Program-made: the position numbers and the translations under genes | In this document: piece after piece, positions 30,062-38,926 of the stretch | Position numbering within the stretch: the stretch's first letter is position 1 | Layout: each line of letters begins with the position of its first letter | The notes under the pieces: model-generated | Databases searched by the model: none | The model's input: only the letters and a program-made list of their open reading frames with translations | Told to the model about the DNA's origin: nothing | Assembly: GCA_023451735.1 (NCBI GenBank) | Contig: JAEXYH010000005.1 | Location: 1-64,000 of the forward strand | Source of the DNA: Pseudomonadota bacterium | GTDB taxonomy: Bacteria > Pseudomonadota > Alphaproteobacteria > Rhizobiales > Rhizobiaceae | Direction of reading: 5' to 3' | DNA length: 64,000 nucleotides

Positions 30062-31186
30062 TCACCTCTCTGCGCGCATGATCTCGCGCGGGCTCTTCGT
30101 CAGGCGAATACCGCCGTCTCTGCCGACGACCACCGTCTCGCTGAAGCCGAGACCTTGTGCCGTCGCATAGAGATGGAAGACCATTCCCTCTTGCAGAGGC
30201 CAGTTCGACGTCGGCAGGAAGGTGCCGGAGAAATCGCTCGTGCGCGGCGTGCGGGTGTAGAGGCCGAGCGTATAGGCGGTGACGTTCTCATAGACCGGCC
30301 GCAGACCAGCATCGAGCGAACCCTGCCGCATGATCGCGTCAACATCGCGGGCAATCGCGCCTGGTTTCATCGCGGCAATCTGTCGATCCTGCAGCCCGAC
30401 CAGTTTTTCAGCCGCGGCCTCCAGTTCCGCAGATGGCTTGCCGACCACGATCGGCCGCATCATCCGCGCGCCATAATTGCCGACACGCGGAATGAGCTCG
30501 ACATGAAGCACGTCGCCCTCTTGGATCGCCTCGGTCTTGAACACGCCGTGAAGAAATTCATGGCTGCCGGAGGCTTTCACTACCGGCCCCACTTCGCCGG
30601 TATCGGCTCCCTCGTGCAGGAACACGCCGGAAGCGATCGCAGCCGCATCGCGCGTCGTCATGCCGGGTCTGGCCTGCCTTGCTATCTCGGCCATCGCCTT
30701 GTCGGCAATTGCAGATGCCTGGGCAAGCACGGCGATCTCTTCTTCCGACTTCACCCAGCGCAGGCTGTCGCCCAACCCCGGCATCGGCACGAAAGCCGCA
30801 TCCGGCAAAAGCGCCTGCAGCCGCATGAAGGTTGCAGCACTCATGCTGTAGGAATTGGTGTCCAGCCCGATCCGCGCCTTGCCGAAGCCATGGTCAAGGA
30901 TGCTTCCGGCAACGGCTGCCTGCGCTTCATCGGTGTCGGCAAAGCCGACGACGTCGGTGATCCAGCTCTTTTCGCGGCATGGCGCTTCGTCCAGTGCCCG
31001 CAGGCAGAACCACGCCGCGCCCTCGCGCGGCAGGAAGGCCGCACGATACATGGTCTCGGACACGGTGTAACCCGTCAGCCAAGCCAGAAACTCACCGCTG
31101 TCGACTAGCAGCAGATCGGCGCCTGAAGACGCTATGGCGTCCCGGGCGAGAGTGATGCGACGATCATATTCCGCCCGGGAAAACAC
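30062..31186 (-). CDS. M24-fold hydrolase without canonical metal ligands (creatinase-like)
   Basis: A 374-residue pita-bread (M24) protein with an N-terminal creatinase-type domain (residues 1-135) and a C-terminal catalytic domain. Metal-dependent M24 enzymes have D...D, H, E, E ligands. Here the first block reads GDVLHVELIPRVGNYGARM (no paired aspartates), the histidine block reads AYTLGLYTRTPR, and the glutamate block reads MVFHLYATAQGLGFSETVVV with only the last glutamate kept. This pattern recalls metal-free creatinase more than Xaa-Pro aminopeptidase. It likely hydrolyses a C-N bond of an imported substrate. Last gene of the 38814-30062 operon, one base after the M20 gene. Confidence 0.82.
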   Translation of the reverse strand: MFSRAEYDRRITLARDAIASSGADLLLVDSGEFLAWLTGYTVSETMYRAAFLPREGAAWFCLRALDEAPCREKSWITDVVGFADTDEAQAAVAGSILDHGFGKARIGLDTNSYSMSAATFMRLQALLPDAAFVPMPGLGDSLRWVKSEEEIAVLAQASAIADKAMAEIARQARPGMTTRDAAAIASGVFLHEGADTGEVGPVVKASGSHEFLHGVFKTEAIQEGDVLHVELIPRVGNYGARMMRPIVVGKPSAELEAAAEKLVGLQDRQIAAMKPGAIARDVDAIMRQGSLDAGLRPVYENVTAYTLGLYTRTPRTSDFSGTFLPTSNWPLQEGMVFHLYATAQGLGFSETVVVGRDGGIRLTKSPREIMRAER

Positions 31187-31187
31187 C

Positions 31188-32408
31188 TTACGCCACCTCG
31201 CAGATGTCGAGGATGGTCAGCATGTAGACGCGGATCATGTCGAGGAAGTCGATAATGTCGACACGCTCGTCAGGCATCGTGTTGTAACGGCCGCCCGGAC
31301 CGCAGACGATGCCTTCCATGCCAAGCTCATGGTAGAGATGGCCGGCATCGGTGCCATAGAAGCGCGTCGGCGTGATCGCACCGGTCGGCTGTTTTTCGCC
31401 GCGTACGGCCTCATAGGCTGCATTGATCGACTTGACGATGCGGCTATCCGTCGAGACTTCGAAGGGCGGCATCAGCGGACGGCCCTCGATCATTTCCGGA
31501 ACGAGCTTTGCCTTCAAGCCAGGGAAGCGACCTTCCAGAGCCCGTAGTTCCTTGTCGAGATCGGCAAGAACGCCTTCCTGAGTCTGGCCCGGCGCATAAC
31601 GGCAGGAGCCCTTGAGGCGAACGAAATCGGCCACCTGCGGCGGACGCCATTCTTCGAGATCGCGACCGAGCGCACCATGCACGACACCCACATGGCCGCG
31701 ATTGATCGAGCGGTGAACGTCGCTTCTCGCGCCGCTGAAGGTCATCGCGTTGATGCGCGGAATGATATCGCATGCGGCAGCGATCGCATCGACGGATTCC
31801 TCGCGCTTCGACAGATGGCGGGTATCACCAGTCAATTCGATGACATAGCTCAGCGCCGCCGCGTGCATCGTCACGGCAACGAGATCGCTCGGTTCGCTGT
31901 TGATGAAATAATCTGCCTTCACGCCGCTGCGGATCGCAGCCAGCGTGCCGACGCCACCCTGCAATTCGCCGACAACGAAAGTGAGCGTCACATCGCCCTT
32001 CAGCTTGACGCCGGCTTCCAGCAGGGTCTTCACAGCGCAGAAATAGGCGGCATCACCGGCCTTCATGTTGGAAACGCCGATGCCGTAAATGAACTTGTCG
32101 TCAACGAGACCCGCGTAAGGGTCGACCGTCCAGCCCTCGGTAACCGGATTGGTGTCGAGATGACCATTGAACAGCAGGCTCTTGCCCCCGCCCTGCCCTT
32201 TGAGGCGGCCGATCGTGTTGAAACGACGGCCCTCGTCAAACGCCTGCAGCTCGGCATCGACGCCGATCTTCTCGAGTTCCTTTGCCATCCAGCGGGCGAG
32301 ATCCTTCTCGCCTTCGGTCTCCGAATGGCTCTTGTGCTGGACCATTTTCGACAGGAAATCGAGGCAGGCCTTTTCGTCGATCCGATCCACGAGGGACTTC
32401 GGGTCCAT
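31188..32408 (-). CDS. M20-family amidohydrolase/peptidase with altered metal site
   Basis: A 406-residue ArgE/DapE/CPG2-type protein. Aligned by eye to the family, GHLDT keeps H83, but the bridging aspartate (normally in SDMKGG) is N114 in VSNMKAG, the DEE motif reads GEL (E148 kept, second glutamate replaced by L149), EPS keeps E172, and the C-terminal histidine position reads RYNTMPDE. Three of five zinc ligands are thus changed. The start at 32408 (MDPKSLVD) is preferred because AAGGAG at 32416-32421 is seven bases upstream; ATG 32447, overlapping the ATPase stop, is also open. Cytoplasmic, same operon as the M24-fold gene. Confidence 0.82.
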   Translation of the reverse strand: MDPKSLVDRIDEKACLDFLSKMVQHKSHSETEGEKDLARWMAKELEKIGVDAELQAFDEGRRFNTIGRLKGQGGGKSLLFNGHLDTNPVTEGWTVDPYAGLVDDKFIYGIGVSNMKAGDAAYFCAVKTLLEAGVKLKGDVTLTFVVGELQGGVGTLAAIRSGVKADYFINSEPSDLVAVTMHAAALSYVIELTGDTRHLSKREESVDAIAAACDIIPRINAMTFSGARSDVHRSINRGHVGVVHGALGRDLEEWRPPQVADFVRLKGSCRYAPGQTQEGVLADLDKELRALEGRFPGLKAKLVPEMIEGRPLMPPFEVSTDSRIVKSINAAYEAVRGEKQPTGAITPTRFYGTDAGHLYHELGMEGIVCGPGGRYNTMPDERVDIIDFLDMIRVYMLTILDICEVA

Positions 32409-32443
32409 TGTCATGCTCCTTGATGCATTATCACTGGTATTGG

Positions 32444-34087
32444 TCATTGAAATTGGGCGGCGGCGCGCGGCACCGCCTCGATCAGCCGGCGGGTATAGTC
32501 GGCCCGATCAGGGCTATCGATCTCGTCGGCCTTCACCACCTCGATCAGGTCGCCGCGATACATGACGGCGATCCGGTGGGCGATCTGGCGGATCAGGTTG
32601 AGATCATGGGTGATGAACAGATAGGCCGTGCCGCTCGCCTTCTGCAGTTCAAGCAGCAGCTCCACCACGGAGGCCTGAACCGACACATCCAGCGCCGAGG
32701 TTATCTCGTCGCAGATGACCAGCTTCGGCTTCGAAGCGAAAGCACGGGCAATCGCCACACGCTGCTTCTCGCCGCCGGAAAGCTGGTGCTGATAGCGGTT
32801 GGCATGGGTGCGCGGCAGGCGCACCTGCTCCAGCATGTCGCCGACCTGCTTTTCGAGATCGCTCCCGTCACCGAACAGCTTCAGCGGCCGCGACAGGATT
32901 TCAAAGATCTTCTGGCGCGGATTGAGCGAGGCATCCGGGTGCTGGAAGATGATCTGCACATCCTTGCGATAGGCATTATCCATGTCGCCGAGATTTTTTA
33001 TCTCGCGCCCGTCGAACCAGATCTTGCCTTCGAACCGGTTGAGCCCCGTCATCGCCTTGGCAAGCGTCGACTTGCCAGATCCGCTCTCCCCGACAATGCC
33101 GAGGATTTCGCCCGGATTGACACTGAGGCTGATCGCATTGTTGCCGGTGACGCGATCGACCTTCCTGCCAGTCAGCGCAGCGAGGAACGATTTTCGGCCG
33201 AAATGAACACTGACATTCTCGACCTTCACCAGTGGCTTGTCGGTGACGACCACATCATCCTTCACCAGCCGGTGGGCCGGGTCGGGAACGGCGGTGATCA
33301 GTTCCTTCGTGTAATCCTGCTGAGGATTTGTGAAGATCTCCCGGACCGTTCCCTGCTCGACAATATCGCCGCGCTTGATCACGGCGACCCGCCCTGCCGT
33401 GCGCGCCACAAGAGCCAGGTCATGCGAGATATAGAGCGAGGCAACGCCGGTCTCGGCCTGCAGTTCGACAAACAGGTCGAGGATTTGCCGCGAGGTAATG
33501 ACGTCAAGCGCCGTCGTCGGCTCGTCGAAAATGATGCATTCCGGGTTGCAGGCAAAGGCCGACGCGATGACGACGCGCTGCTTTTCGCCGCCGGACACCT
33601 CATGTGGCATGCGGTGCATCATCTGCGTCGGGGTTTTAAGGCCCACATGGGCAAGCCGTTCCTCGCCTTCCTTCCAAGCCTGCTGACGGGTCAAGCCGCG
33701 ATGGCGCATCAGGACTTCGGCCAGCTGGGTGCCGAGCGACAGTGTCGGATTGAGCGATGTACTCGGATCCTGAAACACCATGCTGATACGCCGACCGCGA
33801 ATGGCCTCCATCTGCCGCTCGGACTTTTCCAGCAGATTGTCGCCGCCGAGCAGGATCTTGCCGCCCGGTTCGCGGGCATTCTTCGGCAGGTAGCGCATGA
33901 TCGACCAGGCGAGCGAGGTCTTGCCCGAGCCGCTCTCGCCGACGAGGCCGAGGATCTCGCCGCGGTTGATGGCAAAATCGACGGCCTTCAGCGCGTGATA
34001 CGGGCCGTTGGCGGTCTCGTAATCGAGCGAGTAGTTCTCGATCGCCAGAACAGGCGAAAGAACCGTTTTGTTTTCGGTGTTGGTCAT
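32444..34087 (-). CDS. Dipeptide-type ABC importer, fused double ATPase
   Basis: A 547-residue double ATPase, shorter than the three other copies (600-607). Walker A loops GESGSGKTSLAWS and GESGSGKSTLAKA; signatures VSGGEKQRV and LSGGEKQRV (EK in place of the MR and QR of the others); Walker B IIFDEPTTALD and VICDEITSALD. It ends RLIEAVPRAAAQFQ without the usual PVR-rich tail. Start at MTNTENKT (34087) with GAGGTGA upstream. The divergence in signature and tail marks it as a separate lineage from the other three. Confidence 0.92.
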   Translation of the reverse strand: MTNTENKTVLSPVLAIENYSLDYETANGPYHALKAVDFAINRGEILGLVGESGSGKTSLAWSIMRYLPKNAREPGGKILLGGDNLLEKSERQMEAIRGRRISMVFQDPSTSLNPTLSLGTQLAEVLMRHRGLTRQQAWKEGEERLAHVGLKTPTQMMHRMPHEVSGGEKQRVVIASAFACNPECIIFDEPTTALDVITSRQILDLFVELQAETGVASLYISHDLALVARTAGRVAVIKRGDIVEQGTVREIFTNPQQDYTKELITAVPDPAHRLVKDDVVVTDKPLVKVENVSVHFGRKSFLAALTGRKVDRVTGNNAISLSVNPGEILGIVGESGSGKSTLAKAMTGLNRFEGKIWFDGREIKNLGDMDNAYRKDVQIIFQHPDASLNPRQKIFEILSRPLKLFGDGSDLEKQVGDMLEQVRLPRTHANRYQHQLSGGEKQRVAIARAFASKPKLVICDEITSALDVSVQASVVELLLELQKASGTAYLFITHDLNLIRQIAHRIAVMYRGDLIEVVKADEIDSPDRADYTRRLIEAVPRAAAQFQ

Positions 34088-34097
34088 GGGTGTCACC

Positions 34098-34922
34098 TCA
34101 GGTCCGCGGATTGAGGGCATCGCGGAGACCGTCGCCCAGAAGGTTGAAACCGACAGCGACGATGGCGATCGCCACGCTCGGCCAGATCAGGATGCCGGCC
34201 GACATGTGCATGTAACGGCGTGCTTCCGAGACCATCAGGCCCCATTCGGCAGCCGGCGGCTGCGCGCCGAGACCGAGGAAGGAGAGCGTTGCAAACAGCA
34301 TCACGGCAAACGACACGCGGATGGTCATCTCGACGATGATGGGCGCGATCACGTTCGGCAGCATTTCGCGGCGAATGATGTATGAAGAGCTTTCGCCACG
34401 GGCGATTGCCGCATTCACATAATCCTGCTTGCGCACGGAAAGCGCCACGCTTCGGGTAATGCGGGCCATGCCGGGCGCAAATGCGATGGCAACGGCGACC
34501 AGCGCATTGACCGTGCTGGAGCCGAGCAGGTTGACCACGAGAAGCGCGAACAACAGGCTCGGGATCGACATCACCGCATCGATGGTGCGCATGATCAGTT
34601 CGTCGGCACGGCCGCCGAGGAAGGCGGAAGCGGTACCGATCAGCGCGCCGATCAGCGTGCCGGCGATGGTTGCGAGCACGGCCATGACGACGGTGGCGCG
34701 GGCGCCGATCAAAAGGCGGCTGAAGATGTCACGGCCATACTGGTCTGTACCCAGCCAGTACATCAGGCTCGGGCCCTTGTAGCGGGCAAGCGGCGACAGC
34801 TTTTCCGGATCATAGGGAGCAACCATCGGGCCGAACACGACGATCGCAAGGACCAGCACCACGAGAAAAGTGCCGATGGCGCCCTGCGGCGTCTTCAGAA
34901 GACGTTTCAAGAACTCAGTCAT
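34098..34922 (-). CDS. Dipeptide-type ABC transporter permease (DppC class)
   Basis: A 274-residue permease starting MTEFLKRLLKTPQGAIGTFL, with YWLGTDQYGRDIFSRLLIGARATV as class motif, coupling loop ALSVRKQDYVNAAIARGESSS and the ending LLGDGLRDALNPRT. Its start overlaps the end of the upstream permease gene by eight bases (34915-34922), so the two are probably co-translated. It works with the 34915-35862 permease and the 32444 ATPase. Confidence 0.92.
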   Translation of the reverse strand: MTEFLKRLLKTPQGAIGTFLVVLVLAIVVFGPMVAPYDPEKLSPLARYKGPSLMYWLGTDQYGRDIFSRLLIGARATVVMAVLATIAGTLIGALIGTASAFLGGRADELIMRTIDAVMSIPSLLFALLVVNLLGSSTVNALVAVAIAFAPGMARITRSVALSVRKQDYVNAAIARGESSSYIIRREMLPNVIAPIIVEMTIRVSFAVMLFATLSFLGLGAQPPAAEWGLMVSEARRYMHMSAGILIWPSVAIAIVAVGFNLLGDGLRDALNPRT

Positions 34923-35862
34923 ACTGGATCCTCTTGTCGAGCCAGGCATAGAGGATGTCGGCAATGAAATTGACGATTGAATAGGTGGCGGCCATGATCA
35001 GCACGCCGGCCTGGATGGCGGGCAGGTCGCGCGCCTGGATGGCGACGATCAGCTGGCGGCCGATACCGGGAATGGCGAAGATCTCTTCAACGACGATGAC
35101 GCCGCCGAGAAGATAACCGACATCGAGCGCGACGATGGTGATCGTCGGCAGCAGCGCGTTGCGCAGCGCGTGGCGGCGCAGAACATGCCCACGGGACAGG
35201 CCCTTGAGCCTTGCTGCGCGGATATAATCCGTATGCAGCACGTCAACGAGTTCCGAGCGCACCATGCGGGACACGTGAGCGATCAGAATGATCGAGATGA
35301 CGCAGACCGGCAGAACAAGATGCGCGATTCCGCCAAGGAAATCTTCGGTCAGCGGTACATAACCGGTCGGCGGCAGCCACTTCATCCAGTCGGCAAAAAT
35401 CAGGACCGCGATGGTCGCCGTGACGAATTCGGGAAGCGCCACGCCGGCATAGGAGATCAGGCTCACCACCATGTCGGCGATCTTGCCGCGGCGGATGGCA
35501 GCGATGATGCCGAGCGGGATGGCGAGCACCAGCATCAACCCGATCGAGAAGAATGCCAGAATGAGGGACCTGCCGAGCGCCTCGAACATTGCGGGGCCGA
35601 CGGGCTGGCCGGTGCGCAGCGAGGTGCCGAGATCACCCTGCACGACATGCCAGAGCCATGTCGCATATTGCTGCCAGATCGGTGCATCGAGGCCCATCGT
35701 CTGGCGCAGCGCGTCGAGCGCTTCCGGGGTGGCGTTTTCGCCCAGCATCATGACGGCCGCGTCGGCCGGCAGGATCTGGGTAATGGCAAAGACGATCAGC
35801 GACACGACAAGAAGCGTGTAGACGATCATCACCAGCCGCTTGGCTATGTAGTTCGGAGACAG
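34915..35862 (-). CDS. Dipeptide-type ABC transporter permease (DppB class), possible CTG start
   Basis: An inner-membrane permease of about 305-315 residues with coupling loop DVLHTDYIRAARLKGLSRGH. The only conventional start is GTG 35832, which would begin inside the first membrane helix and lacks a ribosome site. The frame upstream reads SPNYIAKRLVMIVYTLL, the normal N-terminus of the class, and is led by CTG at 35862 seven bases after AAGGAA. A TGA at 35878-35880 closes the frame above. I therefore favour a CTG start; a sequencing difference is the alternative. It belongs to the M20/M24 cassette. Confidence 0.85.
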   Translation of the reverse strand: MSPNYIAKRLVMIVYTLLVVSLIVFAITQILPADAAVMMLGENATPEALDALRQTMGLDAPIWQQYATWLWHVVQGDLGTSLRTGQPVGPAMFEALGRSLILAFFSIGLMLVLAIPLGIIAAIRRGKIADMVVSLISYAGVALPEFVTATIAVLIFADWMKWLPPTGYVPLTEDFLGGIAHLVLPVCVISIILIAHVSRMVRSELVDVLHTDYIRAARLKGLSRGHVLRRHALRNALLPTITIVALDVGYLLGGVIVVEEIFAIPGIGRQLIVAIQARDLPAIQAGVLIMAATYSIVNFIADILYAWLDKRIQYD

Positions 35863-35885
35863 GGGCGTGTTCCTTGGTCAAGAGG

Positions 35886-35910
35886 GCCGGACGCCAGAAA
35901 GGCGCCCGGC
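35886..35910 (-). other. Intercistronic stem-loop between binding protein and permease
   Basis: GCCGGACGCC-AGAAA-GGCGCCCGGC, ten base positions with one A/C mismatch, lies 20 bases after the binding-protein stop and just upstream of the permease ribosome site. It is equivalent in position to the stem-loops in the other importer operons. Confidence 0.6.
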
Positions 35911-35930
35911 GATATTGGCGGTCGGATGGA

Positions 35931-37481
35931 TCAGCCGCGCTTCGGCGCCTTGTCGGTGAGCGAAGCGTAGTCGAGACGGTAAACGGAAGCGCGGGGATGC
36001 GCCTCGAACCCTTCGACCCAGCTGCGCTTGGCGGCCAGAACGTCGAAGAAGGACGGGATGATCGAGGGAACTTCCTCGTTCATGATTTCCTGTGCCTTGG
36101 TATAAAGCTCGGTGCGCTTGGCTTCGTCGGTCGTGCCGCGGGCTTCGTTGACGAGAGCGTCGAAATCCTTGTTGTTCCAGCGCGTCTCGTTCCAGGCTGC
36201 ATCAGAGGTGTAGAGCAGCTTGAAGATACCGTCCGGCGTCGGCTGCATGTTGTAGAAGCCGACATAGAACGAGCCCTTCTTCCACACCTGCTCCAGATAG
36301 GTCGCATGCGGCATGGTCTGGACATTGATGGTGATGCCCGCTTCCTTGGCCATTTCGCGCAGCGCGACGGCAAGCTGGGTGCGCACCGCCGGGCGGTCGG
36401 AGGCGATCAATGTCGCTTCGAGCCCGTTCGGGAAACCTGCCTCGGCCAGAAGCTTCTTGGCTTCCTCGATATTGGCCTCGCGCTGCTTGACCTGGCTGAA
36501 GAACTGATAGGAGGGGTTAAGCGGCGTGTCGTTGCCGATCGTGCCGAAACCCTCGGTGACAAAACCGACCATGGCTTCGCGATCTACCGTCAATGCGATG
36601 GCGCGACGGACGCGCGGATCGTTGAACGGTGCGGTGTCGCAACCGAAGTTGATGTTGCAGAACTGGCCCGACGGCGTGCGCAGCGTGTCGATCCCGTCGG
36701 TGCCGTCGATGCGCAGGAACTCGGTCGGCTGGATGGTTGAGATGATGTCGATATTGCCTGAAATCAGCGCCGAACCTTCGGCCGAAATATCCGGGAAGAC
36801 CTGCACTTCAATGCGGTCGAGATATGGACGCGCCGGATCGTAATATGCCTCGTTGCGCTCGACGACGATCAGGCGGTCGGGTTCGTAGGAGACGAGCTTG
36901 AACGGGCCGGTGCCGACAGCCTTGGTCGACAGGCTCTTCAGGTCGCCGGTTGCGATTGCGGCCGGAATGATGCGGGCGTTGGGATAGGCGAGTGCAGCCG
37001 GAAGGTCGGCAAAGGAGCCGGAGAGCTTGATCAGAACGGTGGCGTCGTCGACGGCTGCGATATCGGAAATCGGGCCGATATTGTTGCGGCCGGGCGAAGC
37101 GGTCGCCGGATCGAGGATCGTCTTCAATGTAGTGACGACATCGTTTGCGGTGAAGGCGGAACCATCATGGAAGGTGACGCCGGTGCGCAGCTTGAAGGTC
37201 CATTCCGTCAGCGCGTCATTGGCGCTCCAGCTTTCGGCCAGATCCGGCTCGATCGACATGTCGACCCTGAGGCGCGTCAGGTTGCTGTAGAGCAGTTCGG
37301 TGACCAGATATTCCGGGTTCACACGGGTCAGCAGCGGATGGATGACGCTTGCCGCCTGGTCGACGGAGATGCGCAACGTGCCACCCTTGGCAGGCGTTGC
37401 AGCCTGGGCAAAACTCATCGAAGGCGCGGCAAGGATGGCGGCGGTGCCGGCCAGGAAGAAGCGGCGTTTCATTTCCAGCAT
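35931..37481 (-). CDS. Family 5 peptide-type solute-binding protein, Tat-type signal
   Basis: A 516-residue periplasmic binding protein. The N-terminus MLEMKRRFFLAGTAAILAAP carries a twin-arginine motif KRRFFLA and ends in SFAQA, suggesting export in folded form by Tat. Mature start KGGTLRISVDQAASVIHPLL; the FHDGSAFTANDVVTTLKTIL block is standard. ATG 37481 is preceded by GGGAA. Second gene of the operon after an M20 peptidase gene. Substrate unknown; one likely hydrolysed by the M20 and M24-fold enzymes encoded on either side. Confidence 0.92.
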   Translation of the reverse strand: MLEMKRRFFLAGTAAILAAPSMSFAQAATPAKGGTLRISVDQAASVIHPLLTRVNPEYLVTELLYSNLTRLRVDMSIEPDLAESWSANDALTEWTFKLRTGVTFHDGSAFTANDVVTTLKTILDPATASPGRNNIGPISDIAAVDDATVLIKLSGSFADLPAALAYPNARIIPAAIATGDLKSLSTKAVGTGPFKLVSYEPDRLIVVERNEAYYDPARPYLDRIEVQVFPDISAEGSALISGNIDIISTIQPTEFLRIDGTDGIDTLRTPSGQFCNINFGCDTAPFNDPRVRRAIALTVDREAMVGFVTEGFGTIGNDTPLNPSYQFFSQVKQREANIEEAKKLLAEAGFPNGLEATLIASDRPAVRTQLAVALREMAKEAGITINVQTMPHATYLEQVWKKGSFYVGFYNMQPTPDGIFKLLYTSDAAWNETRWNNKDFDALVNEARGTTDEAKRTELYTKAQEIMNEEVPSIIPSFFDVLAAKRSWVEGFEAHPRASVYRLDYASLTDKAPKRG

Positions 37482-37500
37482 GTTTCAGTTCCCTTGTTTA

Positions 37501-38814
37501 TCAGCTATGGTTTTCTGGAATGGCGTCTGCGACGAATTCCGCCGCAAGATAGGCAAGAATGCTTTTTGCGAGCGCGATGATGTCCTGTCGCGTCGTGTGT
37601 TCTTCCGGACTGTGAATGCAGCTTTCCGGCCGGCCGAGACCACCCAGCAGCACTTCGGGGCCAAAACCCGCCTTCTGCACGTAACCGAAATCGGAACACG
37701 AGGCCGCGCCCCATTTGTGAAAATCGTCCGGCCTGTAGCCAAAGCCTTCCGACAGAGCCTTCTGCCAGCGCGGCCAATGCGGCCCGTCTGGATCATCGGT
37801 TGGAATCAGGTGACCAACGAGATCGACGGCAAGCTTGAGATCGGTTCGGTTCAGGCAGTTGCGGATCGCAGCCTCTATTTCGGCGCGAGCCTCATCATAG
37901 CTCTCTTCCGGCGCATAACGGCGCGAGACGAGAATTTTGATTTCGGCCGGCACCTGCCCGCCCGCCGTGCCGCCATTGACGGCGGCAATGGTCAGCGACG
38001 GCCGCAGCGGACCGGCTGCATGCGGCGGCGGCGCCAGCTTCGATTCACGCTTCGCGATTTCCGGCTTCAACGCCACGAGCGCATTCAGCACCGGCAGCGC
38101 GCCTTCTATGGCATTGACGCCGGCGCCCGTCCGATTGCCTTCCCCGGCATGCACCGCATGACCAGTGATCGTCACCTGCAGGTTGAAGATGCCGAAACAT
38201 CCGGCCCAGACGCGCGGTGCGGCCGAACCGTTGAAGTTGAGGATATGCCCCTTCAGCAAGCCCTGTTCCGCGAGATAACGGATGCCGGGATAAAGCCCGC
38301 CCTCTTCGTCGGTGCACAGAAGCAGCGTCGGATCATAAGCAAGCGTCACGCCGCATTCCTTCGCCGCGCGCAGCGCAAGCAGCGTCGCCGCGATCGTGCC
38401 CTTCATGTCGGCGGCGCCGAGACCGTAAAGATTGTCGCCCTCGATCGTCAGGGACAACGGATCGCGCGCCCAGCCCGGCGCGACCGGAACGGTATCGACA
38501 TGGTAATAAAGACCGCAGACAGGTTTCCCGCTGTCGCGGCTTGCCACCAGGTTCGTCCGTTCGCCGGACGCCGGGCCGCCGGGGACGTACCAGAGATCAC
38601 GCGGCACCGTTACACGATCGAAGTCGAAACCGAGCGGTTCGAGCAATTCTGCCATGAGATCGGCGAATTCACCGTAGCCTTCGCCGGGCGGGAAAGAGGT
38701 GTCGACCGCAATCATTCGCGCCAAATCACCAACGGCGATCTCGACATCACGCTCAATCGCTGCCATGGCAGAGGTCAGGATATGCTGTTGCGAAGCGGAT
38801 TGTTCTTCGATCAT
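37501..38814 (-). CDS. M20-family metallopeptidase (ArgE/DapE type)
   Basis: A 437-residue M20 amidohydrolase. Metal and catalytic motifs are largely intact: YHVDTVP, GAADMKGT, CTDEEGG and IHSPEEH supply H, D, EE and the C-terminal H, while the fourth ligand region reads NFNGSAAPR instead of GEPT. A dimerisation domain (VTITGHAVHAGEGNRTGAGVNAI) is present. No signal peptide. GAGGA ribosome site before ATG 38814. It is the first gene of the cassette and contrasts with the second M20 gene (31188), whose metal site is degraded. Confidence 0.9.
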   Translation of the reverse strand: MIEEQSASQQHILTSAMAAIERDVEIAVGDLARMIAVDTSFPPGEGYGEFADLMAELLEPLGFDFDRVTVPRDLWYVPGGPASGERTNLVASRDSGKPVCGLYYHVDTVPVAPGWARDPLSLTIEGDNLYGLGAADMKGTIAATLLALRAAKECGVTLAYDPTLLLCTDEEGGLYPGIRYLAEQGLLKGHILNFNGSAAPRVWAGCFGIFNLQVTITGHAVHAGEGNRTGAGVNAIEGALPVLNALVALKPEIAKRESKLAPPPHAAGPLRPSLTIAAVNGGTAGGQVPAEIKILVSRRYAPEESYDEARAEIEAAIRNCLNRTDLKLAVDLVGHLIPTDDPDGPHWPRWQKALSEGFGYRPDDFHKWGAASCSDFGYVQKAGFGPEVLLGGLGRPESCIHSPEEHTTRQDIIALAKSILAYLAAEFVADAIPENHS

Positions 38815-38865
38815 GCGGCATCCTCGTACCTGGCGCCTGCCTCCTCAGCTTGCGCTTTAATATAA

Positions 38866-38875
38866 ACTATATAGT
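38866..38875. promoter_or_regulatory. Candidate GntR/UTRA operator in the divergent promoter
   Basis: The 10-bp palindrome ACTATATAGT sits in an AT-rich stretch (TTTAATATAAACTATATAGTAA) between the M20 gene start (38814, minus) and the GntR gene start (38927, plus). A/T-rich palindromes with a TATA core are usual for the HutC/YtrA branches of GntR regulators. It could control both directions; assignment is by position only. Confidence 0.45.
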
Positions 38876-38926
38876 AATACTGCGTAGATCGCTCTCATGA
38901 GTCAACTCTAAAGAAGAGGCAAATAA

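Noticed and set aside
32282..34114. A 610-codon plus-strand frame opposite the third double ATPase
   Set aside because: Antisense shadow of a gene with complete Walker and signature motifs; no ribosome site or family motif.
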